64,000 bases of DNA from BB31 sp964582525 (lineage in GTDB: Bacteria; Pseudomonadota; Gammaproteobacteria; Beggiatoales; Beggiatoaceae), in assembly GCA_964582525.1 (NCBI GenBank), contig CAZOSP010000003.1, forward strand, positions 1 to 64,000, given 5' to 3'. This document shows, in pieces, positions 27,207 to 34,493 of the stretch. The notes under the pieces were generated by a model. That model saw only the letters and a list, made by a program, of their open reading frames with translations, was not told where the DNA came from and searched no databases. The position numbers were made by a program, and so were the translations under genes. How positions within the stretch are numbered: position 1 is the first letter of the stretch; every line of letters starts with the position of its first letter.

Positions 27207-27286
27207 GTAACCGTTCACACCTCGCCACTAAACCTGACAGGTCTTGGAGACCTGTCAGGTTTTTCGGGAGAGAAGTGAATGCTTAC
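27207..27286. mobile_element. Miniature palindromic element with 8-bp target duplication
   Basis: The ends are GTAACCGTTCAC and GTGAATGCTTAC, near-complementary. The centre is a long palindrome of AACCTGACAGGTC..GACCTGTCAGGTT followed by T residues. Direct copies of CTCTAGCT flank it at 27199-27206 and 27287-27294. The element sits against the ptuB stop codon and its centre could end transcription. No gene fits in it, so mobility would depend on a transposase supplied elsewhere. End sequence and duplication length resemble those I recall for the IS66 family. Confidence 0.8.
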
Positions 27287-27340
27287 CTCTAGCTAGGTAG
27301 ATATTGTGTTTAAGGCTCACAAAATTCTAGGAATACCACT

Positions 27341-29359
27341 ATGCCACGCATTTCTTTTAACATTAAACAACGGCTGATATTTGGCTTTGGTTTCATGGTC
27401 ATGTCCATTGTCATGTTATCAGCCATTATGCTGTTTACTTTAGATACCACTAAACGCAAATTTGCTACCATTGTTGAAACCGACGCGCCTATGTTAGTGC
27501 AATCTATGCAGTTGGCTGAACGCATTGAACAAAGCAAATCTGCTTTGGGATTTTATTTACTCAGTGACAACCAAGACTATAAAAACATCTATGCAGAAAA
27601 TCTTAAGCAACTCTTACCCTATTTAGACAACTTAAAAAATCTGCAACAAGTACAAAATGATGCCAAAGTTGATGTGTGGTTGACTACAATGACAGATAAT
27701 TTACAAAAATTTGTCGATTTCAAACATAAAATCCTCGCATTAGCTGCTAATGATGAGAAAAACTATCCTGCTTTAGCGGCGGCTTCACAAAACTTAAACC
27801 CCCAGACCCTTATACTTTTACAAGCACTCAGCAGCTTTTTACAAGAAGAAGAAAATGAAGAAAAACGCATTGAGTTAATTATGAATTTACAAAACATGCG
27901 CTATTTCTGGGTAAATATTGTCAGCGAGTTTCGTGCCTTCTTAGCCTATCGTTCCGATGTGTCTTTACAAAATATTGATAGTTTCAAACAAGCCTTTATA
28001 CAGCAAGAGCAGCGCATTCAAGAAAATTTTGCAGATTCATTAAGTTTTATTCAAGAAGAAGAATTTGCCAGCATTATTCAGCAACGTGAATTATTTTTTC
28101 AAAGTTTACCCGGCATCATAAAGCTACATAGCGGCGATGCGTGGCGACAAGATGTCTATTTAATGCGTAATGACATTAATCATGTGTTAATAAATCTTGA
28201 TCAAGCCATTAAAGCATTAGTGCAGTACCAGCAAACTAAAATGCAGCATTCTAATGATATGCTATTGAAATTGATTGGACAGATTGTCAGCATTTCAATT
28301 ATTGCCATTTTTGTGGTAATTATTGCTGCTGTGTGGGGTTCTTGGTGGTTAATTCACAATATTGTGCAGCCCTTGAAACAAGCGGTAAAGGTCACTGAAC
28401 ACGTTGCGCAGGGGGATTTAAGCATGGCTATTCATGTAGAAAAACGCGACGAAGTAGGGCAGGTATTAGAGTCCATGCAGGTGATGGTGCGTCATCTCGC
28501 CAGTCTGGTGTCACGCATCCAAGAGTCGGGCGTGCAGCTAACTACTTCTAGCACTGAAATCGCCGCCACTGCACGCCAGCAAGAAAGTTCCATTGCCCAA
28601 CAAGCCGCTGCCGCAACGCAAATTATGGCAACCTCGAAAACCATTTCGCAATCTACCCAAGAACTGGCTGACACCATGACAGCAGTGACCAGCATGGCAG
28701 AAGACACCTCACAACTGGCAGCAGCCGGGCATGAAGACTTGCAGCGCATGGAAACCTCAATGCGCAACATGCTGGACGCGACAGCTTCCATCAGCGGCAA
28801 ATTAGAAATCGTTAAAGAAAAAGCCGATAACATCGGTAGCGTGGTGACAACTATCACGAAAATCGCCGATCAAACCAATTTATTGTCCTTAAATGCGGCG
28901 ATTGAGGCAGAAAAAGCCGGTGAATATGGTTTGGGTTTTAGTGTTGTCGCTACTGAAATTCGCCGTTTAGCCGATCAAACGGCTGTGGCAACTTGGGATA
29001 TTGAGCAAATTGTCAAAGAAATGCAGAGCGCGGTCGGTGATGGGGTAAAAAACATGTCGCGTTTTAGCGAACAAATTCGCAATGATGTGGATGATATTTA
29101 TCAAATTAGCCAGCGTTTAGCCGACATTATTGCGCAAGTGCAGTCTTTGATTCCACACTTTGAAACCGTTGGGCAAGGGATGCGCTCGCACGCAGTCAGT
29201 GCGGGCGAAATCAGCGAATCCATCACTGAACTCAGCCAATCCGCCCGCCAAACAGCAGAATCTATTTCACATTCTAATCAAGCTATTCAACAACTCAATA
29301 ATGCCGCGAGAAATCTACACGAAGCGGTGTCGATTTTTAAGTTGAACGATGTCGTTTAG
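27341..29359 (+). CDS. Methyl-accepting chemotaxis protein
   Basis: A 672-residue transducer. A first membrane helix at about 8-32 and a second at about 308-335 bound a mostly helical periplasmic domain of some 275 residues, likely a helical-bundle ligand module. HAMP follows (IVQPLKQAVKVTEHVAQGDL). The cytoplasmic signalling domain has the conserved hairpin tip around KIADQTNLLSLNAAIEAEKA, with GLGFSVVATEIRRLADQTA after it. The protein ends soon after the helical bundle and lacks a CheR-tethering pentapeptide. No che genes are near. The ligand is unknown. Confidence 0.93.
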   Translation: MPRISFNIKQRLIFGFGFMVMSIVMLSAIMLFTLDTTKRKFATIVETDAPMLVQSMQLAERIEQSKSALGFYLLSDNQDYKNIYAENLKQLLPYLDNLKNLQQVQNDAKVDVWLTTMTDNLQKFVDFKHKILALAANDEKNYPALAAASQNLNPQTLILLQALSSFLQEEENEEKRIELIMNLQNMRYFWVNIVSEFRAFLAYRSDVSLQNIDSFKQAFIQQEQRIQENFADSLSFIQEEEFASIIQQRELFFQSLPGIIKLHSGDAWRQDVYLMRNDINHVLINLDQAIKALVQYQQTKMQHSNDMLLKLIGQIVSISIIAIFVVIIAAVWGSWWLIHNIVQPLKQAVKVTEHVAQGDLSMAIHVEKRDEVGQVLESMQVMVRHLASLVSRIQESGVQLTTSSTEIAATARQQESSIAQQAAAATQIMATSKTISQSTQELADTMTAVTSMAEDTSQLAAAGHEDLQRMETSMRNMLDATASISGKLEIVKEKADNIGSVVTTITKIADQTNLLSLNAAIEAEKAGEYGLGFSVVATEIRRLADQTAVATWDIEQIVKEMQSAVGDGVKNMSRFSEQIRNDVDDIYQISQRLADIIAQVQSLIPHFETVGQGMRSHAVSAGEISESITELSQSARQTAESISHSNQAIQQLNNAARNLHEAVSIFKLNDVV

Positions 29360-29370
29360 GTGTTTATACG

Positions 29371-29432
29371 GTCACTGTTCACGCCCCACGCCAAACCTGT
29401 CAGGTTTTTACTGGGAGGATGTGAACGCTGAC
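29371..29432. mobile_element. Miniature palindromic element, shortened centre
   Basis: Ends GTCACTGTTCAC and GTGAACGCTGAC match the arms of the copy at 27207. The centre is reduced to AAACCTGTCAGGTTTTT, as if the loop side of the palindrome had been lost. It begins 11 bases after the chemoreceptor stop. No target duplication is apparent. Confidence 0.65.
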
Positions 29433-29467
29433 TTCACTCATTTTACGCATAAAAATTCCCGAGTTAA

Positions 29468-29556
29468 AAGTAACGCAAACGGCGCGAGAGGTGCGAAGGG
29501 CGCAAACGTATTAAAACGCTTGCGCCTTTAGCGTCTCTTGCGTTTTATTCTTACTG
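29468..29556. repeat. Imperfect inverted repeat rich in GCGCAAACG
   Basis: AACGCAAACGGCGCGAGAGG.. on the left is partly complementary to ..CGCTTGCGCCTTTAGCGTCTC and TTGCGTT on the right. A similar left part lies at 4537-4556. It separates the chemoreceptor from the toxin-antitoxin pair. Confidence 0.5.
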
Positions 29557-29638
29557 TCGCTGCTGCAAAGCCGCAGAGAACAAAAACCACGCAGAAATAC
29601 AAACCGCCGCCTAATCTCGCAACCGTAAGGAATTAAGC

Positions 29639-29893
29639 ATGTACACCCTTTATCGCGTCAACACAGATGAATTGACCCCGGATTTTCTCGTTGCACTAAA
29701 GACCTTGTTCAAACACAAAACCATCGAAATCGCGGTGTGCGAGGCAGACCAAGCAGAGCAGGACGAAACCGCGTATTTATTGCGTAATCCCGCGAATCGG
29801 GCGCGTTTACTGGAAGCCATTGAGCGTGTGGCGAACCAGCGTGATCAGGTGACGTTAGACATCGCTGAGTTGGCTCATGAAGATTACCTTTGA
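29639..29893 (+). CDS. YoeB-neutralising antitoxin with unusual N-terminus
   Basis: An 84-residue antitoxin. Residues 44-65, ETAYLLRNPANRARLLEAIERV, match the toxin-binding tail of YefM (compare the ETAYLLRSPANARRL-like segment of the E. coli protein). The N-terminal 40 residues do not look like the usual Phd/YefM DNA-binding fold; they begin MYTLYRVNTDELTPDFLVAL, a short strand-helix unit. The end overlaps the toxin gene by 17 bases, the usual coupling of such pairs. It should bind and inactivate the toxin; whether it represses its own promoter is unclear. Confidence 0.75.
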   Translation: MYTLYRVNTDELTPDFLVALKTLFKHKTIEIAVCEADQAEQDETAYLLRNPANRARLLEAIERVANQRDQVTLDIAELAHEDYL

Positions 29894-30134
29894 GAAACGC
29901 GCTTTTGAAGATTTCACTGAATGGACGACGGTCGATAAGAAAATCTATAAACGCATCATCAGCCTAATCATGGACACCTTACGCCAGCCTTATGCGGGAC
30001 TCGGTAAACCGGAACCACTCAAACACGAACTGCAAGGCTATTGGTCACGGCGGATTAACAACGAACACCGTTTGGTTTATCAAGTGGAAGGCGATACCCT
30101 GATTATCGTTGCCTGTAAGTATCACTACCGTTAA
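29877..30134 (+). CDS. yoeB: YoeB-family mRNA interferase toxin
   Basis: A ribosome-dependent endoribonuclease of the RelE superfamily, 85 residues. It aligns with E. coli YoeB without large gaps: KPEPLKHELQGYWSRRI at residues 44-60, and the catalytic positions Glu46, Arg65 and His83 are all kept, with the typical KYHY end. Its start lies inside the antitoxin gene. All catalytic residues being present suggests an active toxin. Confidence 0.92.
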   Translation: MKITFEKRAFEDFTEWTTVDKKIYKRIISLIMDTLRQPYAGLGKPEPLKHELQGYWSRRINNEHRLVYQVEGDTLIIVACKYHYR

Positions 30135-30331
30135 AGCAGGCATCCGCTGTAACCGTTTCACCGTGGGAGTGCTAATCTCCCGATTGGCGCAAACGGCGTA
30201 GCCGTTTCACGCACGGAGCGTCAAGCCGTAGTTTACGCGGTGATATTTTCGGCTTTTCGATGTAGGACTTGACCTGCCAAGCTACGGACTTGGCACTCAA
30301 AAATCGGAAAAATTCACCGCCAGCAGTATAT
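30135..30331. other. Spacer with fragments of dispersed repeats
   Basis: The spacer after yoeB contains GTGGGAGTGCTAATCTCCCGATT (read as a hairpin-rich remnant of the compound-hairpin family, broken here after GATT) near 30162-30184. A stretch at 30240-30330 with AAAAATCGGAAAAATTC and a TATATGC end resembles sequence near 33110-33145. No gene is seen. Confidence 0.4.
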
Positions 30332-30414
30332 ATGCTCACTATCCACGCCCCACGCCAAACCTGACAGGTCTTCGAGACTTGTCAGGTTTTTACGGGAAGA
30401 ATGTGAATGCTTAC
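30332..30414. mobile_element. Miniature palindromic element after TonB receptor gene
   Basis: Left arm TCACTATCCACGCCCC and right arm GTGAATGCTTAC match the family. The centre is AAACCTGACAGGTC, a TTCGA loop side and GACTTGTCAGGTTTTT. It lies 4 bases beyond the stop codon of the receptor gene on the minus strand. No target duplication is evident. Confidence 0.7.
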
Positions 30415-30418
30415 TTTC

Positions 30419-32758
30419 TTATTTCCAATCCCAGCGCAAGTTTAGCCAAAAGCTGCGTTTTTCTTGGGGCAACAAGGAGTTGCGGAAGCCTTGGCTGCGT
30501 TGGCTAAAGTCGTCGCCGGAGTCAGCTTGCTCCATGCCGGGGTGATAGTATTCGACATCAAATAGGTTTTCGATCTTGAAAGCTAGGCTTAATGGAGCTT
30601 TTTGATAACCTACAGCCAAATTAAATAGCGTGTAAGCCTCGGCTTTGCGTCCCGCTTCGCGTAAAGGGTTGCGTGAATAGAGAAGGCGGTTGCTGACATA
30701 ATTGCTACGCAGATTGACGTGCCAATGCGCATTTAAGGGAATATCCATGCCGAGATTGAGTTTGTGCGGCGCAATGTCGCCGAGCGTGCTACTTTCATCA
30801 AGCCAAGCGGCTGCGGTTTGGTTATAGGTGACGCTGCTGCGTGCATGGGTATAGGTGTAATACAGATAACCTTGTATGTCGGGGGCGTTTTTTATGAAAT
30901 TGGGATAGCGGTAGCGTCCGCGATATTCCAGTCCGACGATGTCGCGGCTACCGGCATTTTCGGCTTCTTCTTTGATTACATCGCGGTAATGGGCGGCAAA
31001 TAGTGAAGCTTCATGCAGCCAGCGTTGTTGTTGGTACATGAGGATAAATTCGAGGTTTTCGGCTTTTTCTGGACGCAAGTCGGGGTTGCCGGTACGTCCT
31101 ATCCAACCGCCCCAGAGTTGAATGGGGGAAGGTTCTTGGAAGGCGCGACCATAGACGAGTTTTAAGGTCAGATCGGGCGACCAACGATAAATGGCAGACA
31201 GGCGTGGATTGATCGTGCTGCCATAGAGACTGTTGCGGTCATAGCGCAAGCCGCCGAGTAAACGCCAAAGGTTTTTATCCCAGATGGCTTGAAAATAGAT
31301 GCCATAGTCGCGCAGCGTGGCGAGATTGGCAGCGGGCATGTCGTGTAGGGTGCCGGGCTGCACCAGCGCGACAGGATCGAGGCTGTGGAAAATGCCGGGG
31401 CCTTGTCCGTGCGGTCCGTCGTGACCGGGATCCGTGGAGCAGAAGGTGCCGCTCCAGTAGGAACACAGGTCATAAGCCTTAGTCAGTTGTTTTTTCTCGT
31501 ATTTTAGCCCACCGGTCACGCGCAAATCATGACTAAACTGATAATCGTAATCTTGCTTGAACAACCAGCTATGATTTTGCGAGTTCCAATCCGACAGCGT
31601 GAGATAAGAATAGTGCGACATGCCGGGATTCCAATCCTCTGTTGCCTCTGCCCAGTTACCCCATAAGCGATTGGAATGATAGGCTATTTGGCTTTTGACC
31701 ATGAGTTTTTCTGAGGCTTCGAGACTGTGTTGCAGATAAAATTGGCGGGCATTGTGATTCCAGTTAGCATTTGGTTGAGTGCGGTCGCTGGGATAATATC
31801 GCCCGTAGCCTTCGGAAGTGTCCCATAGTATCGTGCCAAAGGTAAAATCTTGATAACTGATCTCGCCCAATAGCCCCCAGTTTTTGCTGGGATCGTAAAA
31901 TTCGCCGTAATACCTGCCGTTTTGCTGCAAATCGAGCATCGCCCCCCACAGATCACGGTTGCTCAACAGGTTTTCATCAATAAACCCCCAAGGTGCGAGA
32001 TCGTCAATGCCTGCTTCGTCACTGACAAAGAACTTGCCGGATAGGTTGTAACGCCAATGCCCTTCGCGCCCTTGCGCAAAAATTTCTGCACCGCGTGAGC
32101 GATAACTGCCGATTTGTAGGGTGGCGCTGGCTTGATGTTGTGTATCCAGCAGTTCTGCGGCATTTTTGGTGACCAGATTAATAATACCGAGAAACGCATT
32201 GGGACCATAGACCGCGCTGCTGGGTCCATACAGCACTTCAACCCGTTTTAAGCCGCTGAGCGGATATTGGCGAGAAATCTGCGCGGCATGACTCCATAAA
32301 TGGTTATCGACTATGCCGTTGACCATAATCAGGGTGCGCTGCATGAAGGGGACGCGATAACCGCGCTGATAGGCTACCACATGTTGGAAGCCACCCACGC
32401 CGATGAGATCAAAGCCCGGCAGGTCTGCTAACAGTTCATCTAAACTCATATAGCCGCGCCGCTGCATGTCTTCTGCTGTCACCACGACCATTGAGGCGGG
32501 GGCATCGCGCAGGGTTTCTTCCACGCCGGAGGCGGTTTCAACCGATGTTTCTAAGAGTTGCTGCAAATCCATTGAGCGCAGCAAATCGAAGGTTTCTTCT
32601 GACACTTCGGTTGCTTGATTGGCGTTGGCTGTACTGCAAGTGAGTGCTAAGAGGATTGCCCGCGTTCGCACCGCAAAAAGACGCGGCGCAAACCCTACGC
32701 GACTGCAAGAGCGTGCTAAGACGAGCGTTTTCGCTGCTGTAAAATACCAAGTCTGCAT
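30419..32758 (-). CDS. TonB-dependent outer-membrane receptor
   Basis: A 779-residue receptor taking up an unidentified ligand across the outer membrane with TonB energy. The plug lies at about residues 60-200 (ETASGVEETLRDAPASMVVV, LDELLADLPGFD, VEVLYGPSSAVYGPNAFLG). The remaining sequence is a beta-barrel with many aromatic residues, ending LNLRWDWK. The N-terminus is odd: a basic stretch (residues 13-33) precedes the likely signal peptide core TRAILLALTCSTANA. A GTG at 32671 would remove it, but AAGGA lies 7 bases before the ATG at 32758, so that start is kept. No TonB or ABC partner is adjacent. Confidence 0.9.
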   Translation of the reverse strand: MQTWYFTAAKTLVLARSCSRVGFAPRLFAVRTRAILLALTCSTANANQATEVSEETFDLLRSMDLQQLLETSVETASGVEETLRDAPASMVVVTAEDMQRRGYMSLDELLADLPGFDLIGVGGFQHVVAYQRGYRVPFMQRTLIMVNGIVDNHLWSHAAQISRQYPLSGLKRVEVLYGPSSAVYGPNAFLGIINLVTKNAAELLDTQHQASATLQIGSYRSRGAEIFAQGREGHWRYNLSGKFFVSDEAGIDDLAPWGFIDENLLSNRDLWGAMLDLQQNGRYYGEFYDPSKNWGLLGEISYQDFTFGTILWDTSEGYGRYYPSDRTQPNANWNHNARQFYLQHSLEASEKLMVKSQIAYHSNRLWGNWAEATEDWNPGMSHYSYLTLSDWNSQNHSWLFKQDYDYQFSHDLRVTGGLKYEKKQLTKAYDLCSYWSGTFCSTDPGHDGPHGQGPGIFHSLDPVALVQPGTLHDMPAANLATLRDYGIYFQAIWDKNLWRLLGGLRYDRNSLYGSTINPRLSAIYRWSPDLTLKLVYGRAFQEPSPIQLWGGWIGRTGNPDLRPEKAENLEFILMYQQQRWLHEASLFAAHYRDVIKEEAENAGSRDIVGLEYRGRYRYPNFIKNAPDIQGYLYYTYTHARSSVTYNQTAAAWLDESSTLGDIAPHKLNLGMDIPLNAHWHVNLRSNYVSNRLLYSRNPLREAGRKAEAYTLFNLAVGYQKAPLSLAFKIENLFDVEYYHPGMEQADSGDDFSQRSQGFRNSLLPQEKRSFWLNLRWDWK

Positions 32759-32811
32759 AGTGTGTTTCCTTTTGCTAAGACGCGGCTAAGTTAAGGCGCG
32801 GCGGTGGCTGG

Positions 32812-33035
32812 TTATAATCGCCATAATCTCAAACGGGGCGGAATGATGTCGCGTGGCATCACGCCTTTGACATCCATGAGTACGCCGCCTTGCGGGTCAA
32901 ACAGGGCTTGCACATACTGCCAACCGCCTTCGATGTATTCACGATGGGCGACGGCTAAAATCACGCATTGCGCGGGTTTTGGTGCTTCGTCTGGCACAAC
33001 TTGTATGCCGTGTTCACGCTTCGCGTCTTCGGCAT
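32812..33035 (-). pseudogene. C-terminal relic of a nucleotide-sugar dehydrogenase
   Basis: About 75 residues match the end of UDP-N-acetyl-hexosamine dehydrogenases (WbpA/TviB type): EDAKREHGIQV, CVILAVAHREY and VLMDVKGVMPRD. The NAD-binding and catalytic-Cys domains are absent. No start codon with a ribosome binding site is visible; upstream sequence on the strand is unrelated. It is a remnant of a polysaccharide precursor gene. Confidence 0.75.
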
Positions 33036-33188
33036 CTATATTTCTCGCGGTTAACTTTTCGGATTACTGAACTTTAGTGGGCTTGAAAGAGCGTTAAAAC
33101 TCAAACTCTAAAAACCGAAAACTTTAACGTCAGAAGTATATGCCGGTCAATTCCAGTCAAATGTGGGGATTTTCGTCACACCACATAC

Positions 33189-33415
33189 TATGTTAGTAGA
33201 TCGTATTGATGTTTGGATGGCTGAAGCTGAACAAAAAGGCATGGAAAAGGGTGCTGAAAAAGCCTACATCAACGTGTTGCTTAAACAACTTAATGAAGTT
33301 TGGCACGCTGCCTAACGATATTGTTGAGCGTATTGAGCAGATGAATCAAGCAGAACTCATGCAGTGTATTGAGCGCGTATTGACGGCGCAATCTTTGGCT
33401 GAAATCATCCAATAA
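33189..33415 (+). pseudogene. Frameshifted C-terminal relic of an Rpn-family nuclease
   Basis: From 33189 one frame reads MLVDRIDVWMAEAEQKGMEKG and continues to KQLNEVWHAA before a stop. The next frame takes over with KFGTLPNDIVERIEQMNQAEL and ends LTAQSLAEIIQ. Joined near 33290, these form the tail of Rpn/PDDEXK-type transposase-like proteins (DUF4351 region). The nuclease domain itself is missing. The relic is therefore both 5' truncated and frameshifted. Confidence 0.7.
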
Positions 33416-33422
33416 TTTCAGA

Positions 33423-33481
33423 CTAACCGCTCACGCCCCCGTGCAAAACCTGACAGGTTTTACTGGGAGCGATGAATACTG
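33423..33481. mobile_element. Miniature palindromic element after Rpn relic
   Basis: Left arm TAACCGCTCACGCCCCC, centre AAAACCTGACAGGTTTTA and right arm GATGAATACTG. It starts 8 bases after the relic's stop codon and is a shortened member of the family. Flanking duplication is not visible. Confidence 0.6.
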
Positions 33482-33487
33482 TCCCCA

Positions 33488-33593
33488 CCTGAAACCCGAA
33501 GCTCTGGATTTTGATTAAGTGCTTAAAACCCAAGTATTTGTAGCAAACTTGATAAAGCAAAAAATACAGCTTCTGGCAGCTATGAGTATAAAC
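33488..33593 (+). repeat. Dispersed ~100-bp repeat, contiguous copy
   Basis: It runs from CCTGAAAC through AAGTGCTTAAAACCCAAGTA and AACTTGATAAAGCAAAAAAT to TATGAGTATAAAC. The copy near 44.0-44.2 kb matches on the opposite strand and is split there by a palindromic element. A degenerate copy lies at 1292-1600. No protein is evident. Confidence 0.75.
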
Positions 33594-33787
33594 TTTTACA
33601 TTCCTGAGCGGTCAACTTTTTGCCTGTCAGTAGGCAGGTTTCGCATCGCTTGTATTTTGTTAAAATCAGCGCAACAGATTTTTACTGAAAACGCCGAAAA
33701 ACTTTTTTATATAAAAATCAATGACTTACGTTAATGTACTTTCACTAAAATCAATGACCTACAGACTTTTACAGAGTTTTCAGTAAT
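33594..33787. other. AT-rich spacer
   Basis: Downstream of the small two-gene cassette. It contains two near-identical AAAATCAATGACYTAC words about 35 bases apart (near 33715 and 33750). No gene is seen. Confidence 0.35.
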
Positions 33788-33994
33788 TTAATAATCTGCT
33801 TGATGTTGATGCCAGAGTGCTAAAGCTTGATGAACAAGATCAGCTTGAGAAATTTTCTTCTTTTTCGTCAAACTCTTGATTTTCTCTATATCTTCTACAA
33901 AAAGCCGCAAACTTTTGGTTTTAGTGCCACTTTTTTTTTCATGCTTAGAACGTGCAACATCTTGTGCTTTTTTGTTTTTACTATGGGTTGCCAT
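33788..33994 (-). CDS. Small basic protein, possible ribbon-helix-helix type
   Basis: A 68-residue protein with a lysine-rich N-terminus (residues 1-27) and a C-terminal part SLRLFVEDIEKIKSL then ISQADLVHQALALW. The strand-helix-helix order of the C-terminal part could be a ribbon-helix-helix DNA-binding fold, as in ParD/CopG antitoxins, but similarity is weak. It follows the 113-residue gene by 13 bases, so the two form one unit. Function is unknown. Confidence 0.55.
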   Translation of the reverse strand: MATHSKNKKAQDVARSKHEKKSGTKTKSLRLFVEDIEKIKSLTKKKKISQADLVHQALALWHQHQADY

Positions 33995-34007
33995 CGATAC
34001 TCATCCT

Positions 34008-34349
34008 TTAAGTTTTGTAAAAAGAATCGTTATCTGTCAACTTTAATAACCAATCCTGCATATAGAGCAAATCCAATTCTCGATCTTTTAACTGTTCTGC
34101 CAGTTGGCGATAAACATCTGCGGCATTTTGTGCGCGTTTTGCTTCCTGCTGACTGAGTTCAAAAGTCAGTTTAGATAATTTGACGATATGCGCTAAATCT
34201 TCTATTTTTTTAGCTTTGACATGATCGGCTTTGCTTAAATATTTACCCATTTTACGCAAAGCCTGTTTTTGTTCATTCGCATCTTGACTTGCCAAGTATT
34301 TGGCATGTTCTTGTTGCCAATGCTGAATTAATTTTTTCGCGTTACTCAT
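34008..34349 (-). CDS. Uncharacterised 113-residue helical protein
   Basis: A charged, entirely helical protein (MSNAKKLIQHWQQEHAKYLA..), with likely coiled coil over residues 55-95 and no Cys or membrane segment. I do not recognise it. It is the first gene of a two-gene unit with the small basic protein and is preceded by a strongly palindromic AT-rich region, as in autoregulated cassettes. A toxin-antitoxin or partition-like role is possible but unproved. Confidence 0.6.
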   Translation of the reverse strand: MSNAKKLIQHWQQEHAKYLASQDANEQKQALRKMGKYLSKADHVKAKKIEDLAHIVKLSKLTFELSQQEAKRAQNAADVYRQLAEQLKDRELDLLYMQDWLLKLTDNDSFYKT

Positions 34350-34366
34350 ACTGCCCCCTCAATCAA

Positions 34367-34423
34367 GTGATAGCCGATAGTTTATAAAACTATCACTACA
34401 GTATAGGTCTATCGTGTACGATA
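34367..34423. promoter_or_regulatory. Palindromic operator-like region of the two-gene cassette
   Basis: GATAGTTTATAAAACTATC (34376-34394) is a perfect palindrome with 8-base arms. AGTGATAG (34367-34374) and CTATCACT (34390-34397) form an overlapping wider one. TATCGTGTACGATA (34410-34423) is a third. They lie 17-74 bases upstream of the 113-residue gene, where a promoter and repressor sites would be expected. Confidence 0.6.
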
Positions 34424-34431
34424 ATCAATGA

Positions 34432-34482
34432 CTGGGAGTCGCTGATTGCGGGTCAGCCTGCCGCCGTTGGCGGTGATTCGGC
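34432..34482. repeat. Compound-hairpin repeat, diverged copy
   Basis: CTGGGAGTCGCTGA, a hairpin closed by TCAGC, then GCCGCC-GTT-GGCGG. The order matches the left part of the tamB element with sequence changes. It lies 12 bases downstream of the purL stop codon. Confidence 0.6.
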
Positions 34483-34493
34483 TAGATAGGCAT

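Noticed and set aside
33519..33734. Plus-strand 71-residue frame
   Set aside because: Its first part is the dispersed ~100-bp repeat and the rest is AT-rich spacer; no ribosome binding site.
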